A stretch of DNA of 40,234 nt from a filamentous cyanobacterium CCT1 (GTDB lineage Bacteria > Cyanobacteriota > Cyanobacteriia > Phormidesmidales > Phormidesmidaceae). Positions 1 through 7,995 of the stretch are shown here, piece after piece. The stretch's first letter is position 1; each line of letters opens with the position of its first letter. The position numbers were made by a program, and so were the translations under genes. The stretch lies in assembly GCA_003017855.1 (NCBI GenBank), contig PYER01000027.1, positions 1 to 40,234 on the forward strand. The letters run 5' to 3'. The notes below the pieces were generated by a model. The model did not search any database. It was not told the DNA's origin and was given only the letters and a program-made list of their open reading frames with translations.

Positions 1-1262
1 GCATCCGGTGCGGGGGGTACGGTGTCGTTATCGAGTTCGACGACGGTGATGCCCTGCTGGGTGAGGGCCGCGATCGCTGCCTTGGCCGCTAGATTATTCG
101 CCCGACGTAGTTTGATGGCATTCGGCAGAGCCGCTCGCACATTCGCTGGTAGGTCTGCAGGCGGGTTAGCGAGGAGGGCTTCTAGCTGGGCGAATGTCGC
201 CTCTGAGGTCACGGCCACGCCCACTCGCCGTTGCCTGGCTCGATCCAGGTCTAGAAACCGGGTAAAGTCTTTGCTTTGCAGCTCCGCCACATCAGGATCA
301 GGGCTTTCTTCGGCTCCTTCATCGGTGTGGGTGAGGGCACCGAGCAGCGTCGCCACATCGGTCACGGTACGGCCCATTGGCCCCGGCACATCCATCCAGT
401 CCACTAGCGGAATGACGTAGTCGCCGCTGACCAGGCCGTGGGTGGGTTTCAGCCCCACGATGTTGTTGGTGGCGGCGGGTCGGACGATGGAACCCTCGGT
501 TTCGCTGCCGACGCTGACGGCGGTGAAATTAGCCGCTACAGATACCGCCGAGCCAGAACTAGAACCGAGCGGGTCAAAGGGGCCGTAGGGGTGACGGGTT
601 TGGCCGCCCAGAGCGCTAAAGCCACTGGGCATGGCGGGATCTACATAGTTGGCCCATTCTGACAGGTTGGCCTTGCCGAGAATGACGGCTCCAGCATTTC
701 GCAGGTTTTTCACCAGTTGGGCATCGCGATCGCCCCGCCAATCTTTTAGAGCGTAGGCCCCAGCCGTGGTGTGCATCTGGTCGCCCGTGGTGATGTTGTC
801 TTTGACCAACACCGGAATGCCGTGCATTGGCCCCCACAGGTTGCCCTCGGCTCGTTCGGCATCCAGGTTGCGGGCGATCGTCAGGGCGTCTGGGTTCAGC
901 TCCATCACCGAGTTGAGCTGGTTGACGTCGTAGCGCTGGATGCGATCGAGATAGTAGGTGACCAGTTCCTCGCTGGTGAGGTCGCCACTGGTCATCAACT
1001 GCTGCAACTGGGGAATCGTCGCTTCCAGCACCAGGGCATCGAGGTCGCTGCGCCGTGCCGCCGAAAAGCTCGCCAAGGCCGACTCAAAGGGGCTGAAGTT
1101 GCGCAGGCGCTTGCTGGTGTAGTCGGGTTCTGACAGGGGAAATTCCGTAGGGTAGGCGCGAACGGGGCCTTCCGGGGGCGGGGAGATGGCAACGGTGTGA
1201 GTGGCGACGGTGAGGGCGATCGCGGCCAGGGCGAGCGGCAAGATGCGACGAAGTAGTTTCAT
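1..1262 (-). CDS. Secreted amidase (amidase-signature family), C-terminus outside window
   Basis: The reading frame is open from an ATG at 1262 down to the window edge, so the C-terminal part is missing. The first ~28 residues (MKLLRRILPLALAAIALTVA...) form a signal peptide, so the enzyme probably acts in the periplasm or outside the cell. The amidase signature is clear: a lysine in HGIPVLVKDN, and the Gly/Ser-rich segment GSSSGSAVSVAANF with the cis-Ser and nucleophile Ser of the Ser-Ser-Lys triad, followed by GSETEGSIVRPAATNNIVGLKP. Family members hydrolyse amide bonds of small molecules or peptides; the substrate cannot be told. An exported form is unlikely to be the GatA subunit of tRNA amidotransferase. 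The gene is followed upstream by the MscS gene on the same strand with about 100 bp between them and no clear Shine-Dalgarno, so co-transcription is possible but unproven. Confidence 0.88.
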   Translation of the reverse strand, partial: MKLLRRILPLALAAIALTVATHTVAISPPPEGPVRAYPTEFPLSEPDYTSKRLRNFSPFESALASFSAARRSDLDALVLEATIPQLQQLMTSGDLTSEELVTYYLDRIQRYDVNQLNSVMELNPDALTIARNLDAERAEGNLWGPMHGIPVLVKDNITTGDQMHTTAGAYALKDWRGDRDAQLVKNLRNAGAVILGKANLSEWANYVDPAMPSGFSALGGQTRHPYGPFDPLGSSSGSAVSVAANFTAVSVGSETEGSIVRPAATNNIVGLKPTHGLVSGDYVIPLVDWMDVPGPMGRTVTDVATLLGALTHTDEGAEESPDPDVAELQSKDFTRFLDLDRARQRRVGVAVTSEATFAQLEALLANPPADLPANVRAALPNAIKLRRANNLAAKAAIAALTQQGITVVELDNDTVPPAPD

Positions 1263-1366
1263 AGGGGCTGATTGCAAGAAAGGGTAAAGGTAGAGATTCA
1301 CCTAGAGCAGGGGTACCGTGGGTCGAGATTCCAGGGTTCCTCGGTTTGTTAACTACGGATATTGAC

Positions 1367-3145
1367 TTACCCATGACCTTCGGGCTGGGAGCGATCGCTC
1401 AATTTCGCCGATGAGTCCAGCGAGTAGGTTTGGGGAATGCCGATCTCAATGCCGTTGGCCTCTAGCGCCTTGCGCACCCGCAGGCGAAACTCGCGCCCCA
1501 CCGGCATTTGCTGCCCCGGTTCGGTCTGAATCCAGACGGTGATGGTGAGGCCGCTGTGGGAAACGCTGTCGATGCCCAGCACCGTGGGCTCGGCCAAGAT
1601 TTTGTCGTGCCAGGCGGGGTCGTTGTAGAGGGTTTGGGCCACATCGTTCAGCACAGCCAGCGCTTTTTCGGGGTCGGTGTGATAGGCCACATCAATGGTG
1701 AAATTCACCCGCGACCAGTTGCGGGTCAGGTTTTTGACCTGGGCAATGCTGCTGTTGGGCACCGTCACCAGTTCGCCGCTGGCGCTGCGCAGTTGAGTGA
1801 CCCGCATAGTGAGGTTTTCCACTAGCCCTGTGGCCGAGCCCAGGTCAATTACATCGCCGATCGCATACTGGTCTTCGGCCAAAATAAAGAAGCCATTCAC
1901 CAGGTCTTTAATAAGGTTTTGCGAGCCAAAGGTGATGGCCAGGCCCGCCAAGCTGCCGATCGCCACCACCGACGCGGTGGGCAGCCCCAGAGCCCCCAAC
2001 GCCGAGAGCAGGCCAAACAGGGCGATCGCGATCGTCACCAGCCCCTTAACTGCCCCAGCGATCGTCGAGCTGCGCAGCTGGCGGCGCTGGGCATCGCCAA
2101 AATCGAGAAACTCGACGCGATCGAAGGGTTTCCACCGATGAATAACAACGTCGATCAGGCGGCGGCTGATGCGAATAGCCAGCCCAGTCAAAAACCAGAG
2201 CAGCAGCAGGGCCAGCAGCACGTCTAGAAACTTCAATCGATTGCGCAGCAGATAGGGCGAAACCCCCGCCACCCAGACAAAGCCGCTCAACCAGGCCGAA
2301 ATCATTAACCAAAACAGCAGCCACTGGAGAAAATCTAGGGCTGCCAGCTGGCGATCGAGGGTGAAGATTTGCGGGAGCCGCTGCAAGAAGGCAGTCCGCG
2401 CCTGAGCCACGGGTTGATCGGGAGGATCAGCTGGGGCTACCGGCACAGCCTCAGCGATCGCCGCCGCTCGCAGTGCTTTCTTCTGCCGTCGCAGCTGCTT
2501 TTGCCGTCGCCATAGCCCGTACTTGATGGCCACCAGTCCAACGGTTAGCAACCCTAGCACCAGCAAAATGTGGTTTACCCGGCGCTGGTCGTTGGGCAGT
2601 TTAGCCAAACCGCTGCGGAGTTCATCTTCGAGAATGTCGCGCCACTGCTCAGCCAATGCATCAATGGGCTGGCCGTTGAAGTCGGCATCAAACTCCGTTA
2701 CCGACAGCAGCACCAGGGGCCGGGGAAACTGGTCATCCCGCACATCGATGACGGTGACATTGTTGAGCTGCGACACCTCAAACACCAGGCTCTCAGCATC
2801 CATGGGCCGCTTTAGCAGCAGCAGCAGCTTGGCCTGAATTTCCTCGGCTCGCTGCTCAACGGTCTGGCGATCGCCCACCACCTCCGGCGATCGGTCATAC
2901 ACCGTGGGCGAGGCAATGGTGAACAGCGTGGTGGCGCTAAGGGGCGATTCGACGGCGATCGCCTCCACATTGCCGTAGCGCACTACGGACTTGGGTGGCC
3001 CCACCGGCCCTTTGCCGCCAAAGCCATCGGGCAGCGCAAACTGAGCCTGGCTGGGCTGGGCTGTCACCAGGCTTAGGCCCAGGGCCAGTAGAAAGGCCAG
3101 AGCAAACGTAAAAAGTCGTTTCAACGGCGGCACTTGAGTCGGCAT
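1367..3145 (-). CDS. MscS-family mechanosensitive ion channel
   Basis: A 592-residue protein with a cleavable signal peptide (to about residue 34, ...QPSQAQ), a roughly 160-residue periplasmic domain, several membrane helices between about residues 190 and 400, and then the conserved MscS pore and beta domain. Diagnostic stretches are SVVAIGSLAGLAITFGSQNL (pore-lining Gly/Ala helix), GDVIDLGSATGLVENLTMR and the PNSSIAQVKNLTRNWSRV motif. The C-terminal cytoplasmic vestibule (DPEKALAVLND...) is present. The family opens on membrane tension and releases ions and osmolytes during hypo-osmotic shock. It is longer than E. coli MscS because of the N-terminal periplasmic domain, as in the larger MscK/YbdG-like members. 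The gene start overlaps a possible small lipoprotein gene upstream, suggesting an operon with the PrsW-like protease gene. Confidence 0.93.
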   Translation of the reverse strand: MPTQVPPLKRLFTFALAFLLALGLSLVTAQPSQAQFALPDGFGGKGPVGPPKSVVRYGNVEAIAVESPLSATTLFTIASPTVYDRSPEVVGDRQTVEQRAEEIQAKLLLLLKRPMDAESLVFEVSQLNNVTVIDVRDDQFPRPLVLLSVTEFDADFNGQPIDALAEQWRDILEDELRSGLAKLPNDQRRVNHILLVLGLLTVGLVAIKYGLWRRQKQLRRQKKALRAAAIAEAVPVAPADPPDQPVAQARTAFLQRLPQIFTLDRQLAALDFLQWLLFWLMISAWLSGFVWVAGVSPYLLRNRLKFLDVLLALLLLWFLTGLAIRISRRLIDVVIHRWKPFDRVEFLDFGDAQRRQLRSSTIAGAVKGLVTIAIALFGLLSALGALGLPTASVVAIGSLAGLAITFGSQNLIKDLVNGFFILAEDQYAIGDVIDLGSATGLVENLTMRVTQLRSASGELVTVPNSSIAQVKNLTRNWSRVNFTIDVAYHTDPEKALAVLNDVAQTLYNDPAWHDKILAEPTVLGIDSVSHSGLTITVWIQTEPGQQMPVGREFRLRVRKALEANGIEIGIPQTYSLDSSAKLSDRSQPEGHG

Positions 3146-3333
3146 AGGTTGAATGTCTGCTGTTGCCCATCGGCGCTAAGGCTCAGACCGGTGGGTAGGT
3201 CGGCAGCGGGCTCGGTCACTGGCGGGTTGGCTGCACCCTCAGGGGTCACCTCAGGGTTGGAGGGCTGGCTTTGGCAGGCGGCTAGGCTCAACAGGGCGAT
3301 CGCGGCCAAGCCGCTGAAGCATCGATTTTTCAA
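3121..3333 (-). CDS. Possible small lipoprotein, TTG start
   Basis: A 70-codon frame that could start at a TTG at 3333, 22 bp after the stop of the protease gene, and that ends inside the 5' end of the MscS gene (25 bp overlap). The translation starts LKNRCFSGLAAIALLSLAAC, a classical lipoprotein signal peptide with lipobox LAAC, then a Pro/Ala/Glu-rich linker typical of surface lipoproteins. No function can be read. Doubts: no ATG start, no clear ribosome binding site, and a Cys- and Arg-rich tail (FNLCRLKCRR) that may be an accident of the overlap. The lipobox is the main reason to keep it. Confidence 0.4.
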   Translation of the reverse strand: MKNRCFSGLAAIALLSLAACQSQPSNPEVTPEGAANPPVTEPAADLPTGLSLSADGQQQTFNLCRLKCRR

Positions 3334-3355
3334 GCGCTGCGGGGCTTCAAACGCG

Positions 3356-4591
3356 CTAGCCCCGCAACCGCGCCAACTCGCTCCGCCAGGAGGCCACCAA
3401 GGGGTCGCTTTCCACTGATTGACCCGCCTGCTTGACCCGCCACTTACGAATCGCCAGCTCATCCTGCGCCCGCACGATCGCAGCGGATGTGCGGCGATTG
3501 TGGTGGGGAATGGAGCGCGTTTTGAATAGGCGATCGCCCTTCACCGCTTCATACTCTTCTGGCAAAATCACAGGTTCGCCCTCATCGGCCAGCTCTTCAC
3601 GAATCACCTGCCGCTCCCAGATGCCGCTCTGCCACAGCATCACTCCAACAATGAGGAAAAATGGGAAAAAGCTAATTAATCTAAAGGCACTATGGACGAT
3701 CCACACGTGAAAGAAGGGTTCAACCATCCTAGAAGCCACTTCGGGCGTTGAGTCTTGGGGTACTGGCTGGCCAGTGGTGAGAAAAACAAACAAGAGCACT
3801 ATCAGACCAATGGCATTGTTGAGGAAATGCGCCGAAAACCCCAGCAGCCAGCCCCCCACAGGAGCCGCGTAGCGCAGCCAGCGACGAGTGGTCTGCCGAG
3901 CTAGCCCCAGCCCCAGGCCAAAGAGCCCGGTGTAGAGCGCATGCCCCGCCAGGCCAAACAGGGAGAAGCGATCCCCGAGCTGAAAATACAGCTGCACGTC
4001 TCCGTCTCTGTAAAACCCTTGCAGCACGTACACGGGCGCTTCGCACAGGTTAAACCCAATGCCAACCAGCGCACCGTAGATAAAGCCGTCGCGAACATTG
4101 TCAAACTCAGCCCGCAGCACCCAAAACAGCAGCAGCACCCCCAGGCCTTTGGTGGTTTCTTCCACCAGAGGCCCGGCCAGGGGAGCGCCCAAAACCATCC
4201 CAGCATCGGAGCCAAAAATGGTCTGAAGGGCGGGATGCAGATCGATAAAACCGGCGACGGTGGTGAGGAGGTAGTCGTTGATCGGCAATGCCACCCCGGT
4301 GGCAATTAGCCCGCCCCACAGCAGGGCGATCGCGTAGAGCCATTTCGACTCGGGCTCGCGGCGATCGAGAAACCACACAATCGCCAGGGGCACAATCGCC
4401 AGCAAAGCCGCCCCCGCCAGAGCGATGAAAAAGACCTGAAAACCACCCTCAGTTATGGCCGAAAATTCTCGAATGAACGATGACGCGCTGATGATAATCA
4501 GCACCAGTAGAACAACGACCAGAAATACGGCGTTGCGGGGTTTATTTAAAGGCGAGCCGTACAGCAGACTGGCTCTGTTGGATAAGGTCAT
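3356..4591 (-). CDS. PrsW-family intramembrane metalloprotease
   Basis: A 411-residue polytopic membrane protein with an ATG start at 4591. The family's catalytic motifs appear in order: EETTK at about 144-148 (EExxK motif), GFNLCE with Glu about 184, GHALYTG with His about 217, and SAHFLNN with His about 255. Together they define the PrsW group, in which Glu and His residues within helices form the metal site. PrsW in Bacillus cleaves an anti-sigma factor; many cyanobacterial members have unknown substrates. The C-terminal ~110 residues after the last helices are charged and cytoplasmic (a soluble extension). The gene lies directly upstream of the possible lipoprotein and the MscS channel on the same strand, compatible with an envelope-stress operon, but no sigma or anti-sigma gene is next to it. 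Confidence 0.88.
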   Translation of the reverse strand: MTLSNRASLLYGSPLNKPRNAVFLVVVLLVLIIISASSFIREFSAITEGGFQVFFIALAGAALLAIVPLAIVWFLDRREPESKWLYAIALLWGGLIATGVALPINDYLLTTVAGFIDLHPALQTIFGSDAGMVLGAPLAGPLVEETTKGLGVLLLFWVLRAEFDNVRDGFIYGALVGIGFNLCEAPVYVLQGFYRDGDVQLYFQLGDRFSLFGLAGHALYTGLFGLGLGLARQTTRRWLRYAAPVGGWLLGFSAHFLNNAIGLIVLLFVFLTTGQPVPQDSTPEVASRMVEPFFHVWIVHSAFRLISFFPFFLIVGVMLWQSGIWERQVIREELADEGEPVILPEEYEAVKGDRLFKTRSIPHHNRRTSAAIVRAQDELAIRKWRVKQAGQSVESDPLVASWRSELARLRG

Positions 4592-4628
4592 ACGTGCCTG
4601 AGAATGGGAACAAAGAGTACCGATCTAG

Positions 4629-5183
4629 CTAGTTCTCGCAGTGATACCAATCCACGTAAAAGATGTCCTGGTAGCGGCCATCTGAGGTGACAATTTCCAC
4701 ACACCGCCCCGAGTTGCCCTCGATCCAGAATGAGGCAACGGCAGCATTGGATATGCGCTCGTTGCGGCGATAGCTATACCCCCGCCGCTGCAATTCGGCC
4801 TCGGCTTGACCGGCTCTGGCTCCCACCATGTCTTGCAGGGCGGGGGGAGCGGTATTGCTTACAGTGGGCGGATCGCCGCGATCGCAATCAGCCGTGCCCC
4901 CGGTATAGGCCAGAGAAACGTAGCGCCCCTGCTCGGTTCTCACCGTAATGCACTGCCCTGTGCTCGACTGAGTCCAGTAGCTATAGACCGCATCGTCGGA
5001 ACTCTCGGCCCAGCGATAGATATAGCCCCGCTGCTGCAGCTGAACTTCTCCATCGCGTCCGCGTACATTCACCAAATCGTTAAGCTCAGGCACAGAATCG
5101 CCAGCATTTTGAGCCTGGGCATTGCAGGTCGCTGCGATGATCAGTGAACTCACCACCCCAGCAATTACTCGATGCAATTTCAT
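4629..5183 (-). CDS. Secreted protein with two tandem repeats, unknown function
   Basis: A 184-residue protein with a signal peptide (MKLHRVIAGVVSSLIIAATCNAQAQ). The mature part is two copies of a ~70-residue unit: LNDLVNVRGRDGEVQLQQRG...YWTQSSTGQCITVRTEQGRY and LQDMVGARAGQAEAELQRRG...FWIEGNSGRCVEIVTSDGRY. Each starts with a 'L.D.V..R...E..LQ.RGY' helix that loosely recalls PASTA domains and ends with a Cys-containing strand followed by GRY. I do not recognise a named function. It is the first of four small exported proteins on this strand (4.6-7.5 kb), and an internal duplication is also seen in two of the others. Confidence 0.8.
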   Translation of the reverse strand: MKLHRVIAGVVSSLIIAATCNAQAQNAGDSVPELNDLVNVRGRDGEVQLQQRGYIYRWAESSDDAVYSYWTQSSTGQCITVRTEQGRYVSLAYTGGTADCDRGDPPTVSNTAPPALQDMVGARAGQAEAELQRRGYSYRRNERISNAAVASFWIEGNSGRCVEIVTSDGRYQDIFYVDWYHCEN

Positions 5184-5259
5184 ACAGATTACCTATCAAG
5201 ATTATTAGTACCGATCAAGATTGATCCCCCAATTAATCGCAGTAAAAGCCTCTCTCGGC

Positions 5260-5289
5260 ATCCCCCCTTTGTAAGGGGGCAGGGGGGAT
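5260..5289. repeat. G/C-run palindromic element with two alternative hairpins
   Basis: ATCCCCCC at 5260-5267 pairs with GGGGGGAT at 5282-5289, and inside it CCCCCTT (5263-5269) pairs with AAGGGGG (5273-5279). The two stems share bases, so only one can form at a time. Such C-run/G-run hairpins are scattered widely in cyanobacterial intergenic DNA. It lies a few bases 3' of the next gene's stop codon and may act as its terminator. Confidence 0.5.
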
Positions 5290-5295
5290 CTTCGT

Positions 5296-5928
5296 CTACA
5301 GGGAGCCTTCGTTGGCCATGCTGTAGGTGTAGTTGTAGAACTCCGTGCCCGTGACCACGTTGATGATCACCATGCGACTGGTTCCCTTGTCGTACATCAC
5401 CCGCACGCGGCCATCTTCGCCGATAAAGCTATTGCCCGAGGTGCGGTAGAGCATGCCGTCGAAGACGAACTCACCCTCGGTGATGTAGGCGGCGATCTGG
5501 TTGTCGGCAATTTGCGACAGGTTGGTGCGGGGCGTTGCTGAGGGGGCAGCGGCAGTCCGCGCCGGGGTGCTGGGAGTCCGGCCCGCTTCGGTGAAGGTGT
5601 AGTTGTAAAACTCGGTGCCTGTCATCGAGTTCACCACCAGCACATTGCCGGTGTCGCGGTTGTAGGTGATCTGCACGCCCCGGGTGGTGAGGGTGTAGAA
5701 GTTGCCGTAGCTGCGCTGCATGATGCCGTAGACCCGAAATTCGGCGTCGGTGATGTCTACGGCGATTTGGTTGGGGTCGCGTTGGGGGGTCATGTAGGTG
5801 CGCTGGGGCGCTCTGGACTGGGCCAGCAGTAGAGGCGCGGCTTGGGTCTGGTTGGCGGCGACCGGCAGGCCAGCGCTCGATGCGCCCAAGAGGAGGGCCG
5901 TTGCCAGCAAAAGGGTTTGGGGTTTCAT
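5296..5928 (-). CDS. Secreted protein with two tandem repeats, unknown function
   Basis: About 210 residues from the ATG at 5928 (a TTG two codons earlier is also possible). It has a signal peptide (MKPQTLLLATALLLGASSAG...) and two copies of a ~65-residue domain, each ending in a nearly identical phrase: NSMTGTEFYNYTFTEAG and NVVTGTEFYNYTYSMAN. Each copy also has an 'IA..IT..EF...G...R..GN.F' core, suggesting a small beta sandwich. The linker between copies is Pro/Ala/Thr rich. No named family is recognised. It belongs to the four-gene group of exported proteins on this strand. Confidence 0.8.
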   Translation of the reverse strand: MKPQTLLLATALLLGASSAGLPVAANQTQAAPLLLAQSRAPQRTYMTPQRDPNQIAVDITDAEFRVYGIMQRSYGNFYTLTTRGVQITYNRDTGNVLVVNSMTGTEFYNYTFTEAGRTPSTPARTAAAPSATPRTNLSQIADNQIAAYITEGEFVFDGMLYRTSGNSFIGEDGRVRVMYDKGTSRMVIINVVTGTEFYNYTYSMANEGSL

Positions 5929-6038
5929 GGTCAATCTTGCAAAGAAAGGAATGGTGAAATGAGGGGGGTAGGGTGGCAGGCCGATTCATGAACGGTGGGC
6001 GGTATCTACCCTACAGATGGTCAGGGCTTCTGAGTTAC

Positions 6039-6680
6039 CTACAGCGCGCCGTCGGTGGGGAAGATGATGAAGTCACTGCGCACCCAGCCAATCGCCCCAG
6101 AGACCAAAAACTGCACCCGGCACCAGTTCAAGCTGCTGCCAGCGGTGTCGCGGTCTTGCACACATTCGAGGATGTTGACCTGGTCACCGGCGAGGCCGTA
6201 GCCGATGGCGCGGGAGCGTACAGTGGCCTCACTGCGCAGGTTGATCTGAGAGCCGCGTTCGTGGGCCACCAGGGTGCCAACGCGAGTGCCCCCTGTGCCC
6301 TGGCTCACCGGCCCGGTGCCGTAGGAGGTGTTGGTATCCCAGTAGACCCAGAGGTGAGAGCCATCGACGAACTGAAAGATTGTGCCTGCATTGCCCAGAC
6401 CGCTCTGGCGGTAGACCGCCTGGCCGTGCTGGTCTCTGAAGTTGCCCGAGGCAGCGTTGGGCACTGGGTCTAACTCGTAGCTCACGCCATTGCTTTGCAG
6501 CTGAATGCCGATGTGCCCCTGCCGCTGGGAAAAGGTGCAGTTGCTCGACAGGTAGGCATAGTCTTCGCCGGGAGCATACAGGTCACAGTGGGCGGGCACC
6601 GTATCGGCCTTAGCTGCCATGCCCAAGCCCAGAGCCGCAAACGAGGTAACCGCAGACAGTAAGACAGTTTGAATTCTCAT
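6039..6680 (-). CDS. Secreted protein with C-terminal SH3b-like domain
   Basis: A 213-residue protein with a signal peptide (MRIQTVLLSAVTSFAALGLGMAAKA). The first mature half (about 25-135) is an unknown Cys-containing domain with a YELDPVPNAASGNF segment. The last ~75 residues look like a bacterial SH3 (SH3_3) domain: INLRSEATVRSRAIGYGLAGDQVNILEC, then WCRVQFLVSGAIGWVRSDFI, which is the usual 'NLRSgPs...G.vrv...W..V...G..GWV' pattern. SH3b domains often bind peptidoglycan or serve as adaptor domains in exported proteins. There is no catalytic domain, so it is more likely a binding or structural protein. Confidence 0.8.
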   Translation of the reverse strand: MRIQTVLLSAVTSFAALGLGMAAKADTVPAHCDLYAPGEDYAYLSSNCTFSQRQGHIGIQLQSNGVSYELDPVPNAASGNFRDQHGQAVYRQSGLGNAGTIFQFVDGSHLWVYWDTNTSYGTGPVSQGTGGTRVGTLVAHERGSQINLRSEATVRSRAIGYGLAGDQVNILECVQDRDTAGSSLNWCRVQFLVSGAIGWVRSDFIIFPTDGAL

Positions 6681-6819
6681 GTTTCTCTAACGGGAATAGT
6701 TGGATAGCTGGAACAGACAAAGCTGCACAACCCGGGCTCTGACGGCGTTCCCGAGGGAAAGGGCATCAGAGAGCTTTCTGGAGTAGACAGGGGTGGGCAC
6801 CGCCCACCAAACCCCCGGC

Positions 6820-7518
6820 CTATTGTCGTCCCCCCGCCGCGTGGGCCGGGGGATTTGTGCACTGGTCAGTAGATAAGTCCATCAAGATGGGTACGCCATC
6901 GACGGTCGATCGCTGGGGTACCCAGGCTTTGTTGCCGCCGTAGATCGCTACCTCAATGAACGATCGCCCCCCTTGCACCACAGCCGTCGGCGGGTTAGTG
7001 ATGGCGTAGGCAATGTCGCCCACCGCAAAGCGATCGCCCGTCGCCGCCCCTGTATTGGGCCGCGAAAACACCGCTGTCTCACGCACCACGGCGTAGCAGT
7101 AGGGCACGCTGCCCGATGGTCCACCCGTAGCACTACCCCCTGCCGCATGGGCCGGTGGATTGGTGCACTGGTCGGTGCTCAAATCCACAATCAGCGGCAC
7201 CCCGTCGATGGTAGAAAGCCGGGGAATCCAGGCTTTTCGGCCACCGTAGATCGCCACTTCCACAAAGGCACGGTTGCCGTCAAAGCGGGTGGTGGGCGGG
7301 TTGGCGGTGGCGTAGGCAATGTCCCCCCGGTTGAAGCGATCGCCCGTAGCGGCATTATTTGCCGGTCGAGCAAACACGCTCAAGCTGTCTTTCACCGCAA
7401 AACAGTAGGGCGTAGCCGATCGATTTTGGGCCGAGGTCGGGGCCACCAAAAGGCCTGTCACCAGAGCGGCACTGAGGAAGACTGCAAAGTATTTAAAAGG
7501 AACAAACCTAAATGTCAT
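6820..7518 (-). CDS. Secreted protein with duplicated SH3-like domain, unknown function
   Basis: A 232-residue protein, ATG at 7518, signal peptide to about residue 30 (...LLVAPTSAQ). The mature chain is a near-perfect internal duplication: both halves contain PYC(F/Y)AV, FARP/FSRP, 'ATGDRF..GDIAYA.(T)NPPT', 'EVAIYGG.KAW(I/V)P...ST.DGVP' and the same end TDQCTNPPAHAAGG. The pattern with a short beta-rich repeat and GG.KAW.P resembles SH3b folds. The DNA of the two halves is also similar, so the duplication is fairly recent. The function is unknown; the gene is the upstream-most of the exported group. Confidence 0.8.
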   Translation of the reverse strand: MTFRFVPFKYFAVFLSAALVTGLLVAPTSAQNRSATPYCFAVKDSLSVFARPANNAATGDRFNRGDIAYATANPPTTRFDGNRAFVEVAIYGGRKAWIPRLSTIDGVPLIVDLSTDQCTNPPAHAAGGSATGGPSGSVPYCYAVVRETAVFSRPNTGAATGDRFAVGDIAYAITNPPTAVVQGGRSFIEVAIYGGNKAWVPQRSTVDGVPILMDLSTDQCTNPPAHAAGGRQ

Positions 7519-7995
7519 ACATTGAACCTGCCTCCCCAGGTGCCAATCGTAAACGGCTTAAGCTTGATTGAGTGCATGCATAAAAAATGGACTTCATAGA
7601 GATCAACTAGCGCAGGAGATCAATTTTAAACAGCTCTCAAATAGACTGAGGTGGAGTATATCAGGCAGATTCAGCTTTCCACAACACATCTAAAGAGCAT
7701 CTTAAAGATCTTGCTTTTAGTTAAGCTAACTGATTTTATCGGACGGATTAAAATAAAAATATGACTTACATAAAGCCCTTGGAAAATGGCCATCCCGTCT
7801 TCAAAAGTACGCTTTTAGTACAAAATATATGGTTTCTATAAGTAAAATTTGAATGCCCAAATGGTAAGGCAGGCTGTGTAATTGATTGGCTTGTGCCTGC
7901 GGTCAGTTAAGCAGATTTTCGGTCAGTTAAATTGGAGCTGTTCAGTGGCTTTGCCATCCTGGGCGAGCAGCTCCAGGCAATGTAAAGTACACACC
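7519..7995. other. AT-rich divergent intergenic region
   Basis: About 480 bp between the minus-strand exported gene and the plus-strand STAND gene. It is visibly more A/T rich than its flanks, especially 7600-7860, and must carry the promoters of both directions. A repeated phrase CAGTTAA(A/G) occurs at about 7903 and 7924. I could not assign -10/-35 boxes with confidence and see no RNA gene. Confidence 0.5.
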
